Positions 5,347-6,088 of a stretch of DNA of 6,088 bases are shown here, in pieces. The notes under the pieces were generated by a model. The model saw only the letters and a program-made list of their open reading frames with translations. It had not been told where the DNA came from and did no database searches. The position numbers and the translations under genes were made by a program. Every line of letters starts with the position of its first letter. Position 1 is the first letter of the stretch. The DNA comes from an uncultured Actinomycetes bacterium (lineage in GTDB: Bacteria; Actinomycetota; Actinomycetes; Nanopelagicales; Nanopelagicaceae): positions 1 to 6,088 of the forward strand of contig CAIUSQ010000237.1 in NCBI GenBank assembly GCA_903901905.1, in the 5' to 3' direction.

Positions 5347-6088
5347 ATGCGAAAAGTTTTTATACTCCTTAGTTTATTTCTTTCATTTTCATTGGTTACT
5401 TTGCCCGCTCAAGGTGAAGAGGTTGCTAACAAAAGTTCAATGAAGTTGATAAAAACTATTGAAGGATCAATTGCACCCAAGTCTGTCAGGACATCAAATG
5501 ATGGAATCATTAGTGCACATAACATGATGTATAAACATTCAATTACGATTTATGATGCAAAAACTTTTGAACTCCTAAGAACTATTCCTGATTCAGTTTC
5601 ATTGAAGGATTATGGTTTTTCAAAGAGCTCTTCGATTTTTAGAGGCTCACCTGTTGAAGGCACTTTCTCACCTGATGGCAAATACTTATACGTTAGTAAT
5701 TACGCTATGTATGGTCCTGGATACAATAAAGAGGGCAGTGACACTTGTTCGCCTTCATCTGGTTTTGATAAAAGTTTCATTTACCGAATTAATCGAAGTA
5801 ACTACCAAATTGATGCGATCTACCCGGTTGGTTCGGTCCCTAAAGTTGTTGAAGTAACACCAGACAATAAATATGTTTTGGCCGCAAATTGGTGCTCCTA
5901 CACGGTGTCGGTAATTTCAATCGCAGAACAAAAAGTTGTAAAGACGGTGAGTATAGGAAGATATCCTCGAGGTATTGCTATTAGTAAAGACTCCAGTAAG
6001 GCATATGTTGCCGAAATGGGAGGTAGCAGAATTCACGTTATCAACCTTGCAGATTTTTCTGTTACCTACATACCAATTGGAAGTAATC
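5347..6088 (+). CDS. Secreted YVTN/beta-propeller repeat protein (partial, continues beyond window)
   Basis: An open frame of 247 codons starts at ATG 5347 and has no stop before the window ends. The N-terminus is a Sec signal peptide: RK at 2-3, hydrophobic core 4-19, then LPAQG (19-23), with likely cleavage near A21-G23. No lipobox cysteine is present. The mature part carries beta-propeller blades of the YVTN/YncE type: SPDGKYLYVSN (108-118), TPDNKYVLAAN (171-181) then SVISIAEQKVVKTVSIGRYPRGIAIS (188-213), and SKDSSKAYVAE (213-223) then IHVINLADFSVTYIPIG (229-245). Each blade follows the pattern of a PDGKxxYV strand and an I-D/A-ttxxVv-tIpvG strand. An insert at about 120-140 contains C134, and C183 lies in a later blade; these could form a disulfide outside the membrane. 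Such propellers often serve in binding or surface roles, but no specific function can be assigned. It is divergent from ctaB. Confidence 0.85.
   Translation, partial: MRKVFILLSLFLSFSLVTLPAQGEEVANKSSMKLIKTIEGSIAPKSVRTSNDGIISAHNMMYKHSITIYDAKTFELLRTIPDSVSLKDYGFSKSSSIFRGSPVEGTFSPDGKYLYVSNYAMYGPGYNKEGSDTCSPSSGFDKSFIYRINRSNYQIDAIYPVGSVPKVVEVTPDNKYVLAANWCSYTVSVISIAEQKVVKTVSIGRYPRGIAISKDSSKAYVAEMGGSRIHVINLADFSVTYIPIGSN

Noticed and set aside
5612..5857. Plus-strand open frame of 81 codons within the propeller gene
   Set aside because: It is an out-of-phase frame inside the continuous 247-codon signal-peptide and beta-propeller reading frame, which carries the family motifs.

Overview
The window looks like an ordinary chromosomal stretch from a small-genome, low-GC actinobacterium. 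The best guess is a freshwater acI lineage (Ca. Nanopelagicales, such as Planktophila or Nanopelagicus). The reasons are the actinobacterial tilS-hpt order, an actinobacterial-style CtaB and a RipA-type NlpC/P60 hydrolase, combined with AT-rich codon use (roughly 40% GC by eye), short spacers and several apparently leaderless starts. The lineage is inferred from these traits; no database search was done.

Layout: six genes lie on the minus strand and read from right to left. They are ctaB (heme O synthase, 4278-5147), a BcrA/NatA-type ABC ATPase (3249-4154), its ABC-2 permease (2458-3249, overlapping the ATPase stop by one base), a secreted coiled-coil NlpC/P60 peptidoglycan hydrolase (1182-2381), tilS (tRNA-Ile lysidine synthetase, 199-1161) and the first 63 codons of hpt (1-190), which is cut by the left edge. 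A seventh gene on the plus strand starts at 5347 and runs off the right edge. It encodes a secreted YVTN/beta-propeller repeat protein, is open throughout the 247 codons visible and diverges from ctaB across a 199-bp spacer.

How they work together: ctaB feeds heme O/heme A supply for the terminal oxidase. The two ABC genes form one export module of unknown substrate. The NlpC/P60 protein probably cuts peptidoglycan at division or during remodelling. tilS and hpt are a conserved housekeeping pair (tRNA decoding and purine salvage), 8 bp apart and probably translationally coupled.

No tRNA, rRNA, CRISPR array, insertion sequence, integrase or phage gene is visible, and I do not see a new defence or mobile system. 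The most interesting signals are regulatory. Three genes without a well-placed Shine-Dalgarno sequence (tilS, ctaB and the propeller gene) each have a TANNNT box exactly six bases before the start codon, as expected for leaderless transcripts. The ctaB/propeller spacer also carries four CTCAA elements at 33, 33 and 67 bp intervals.
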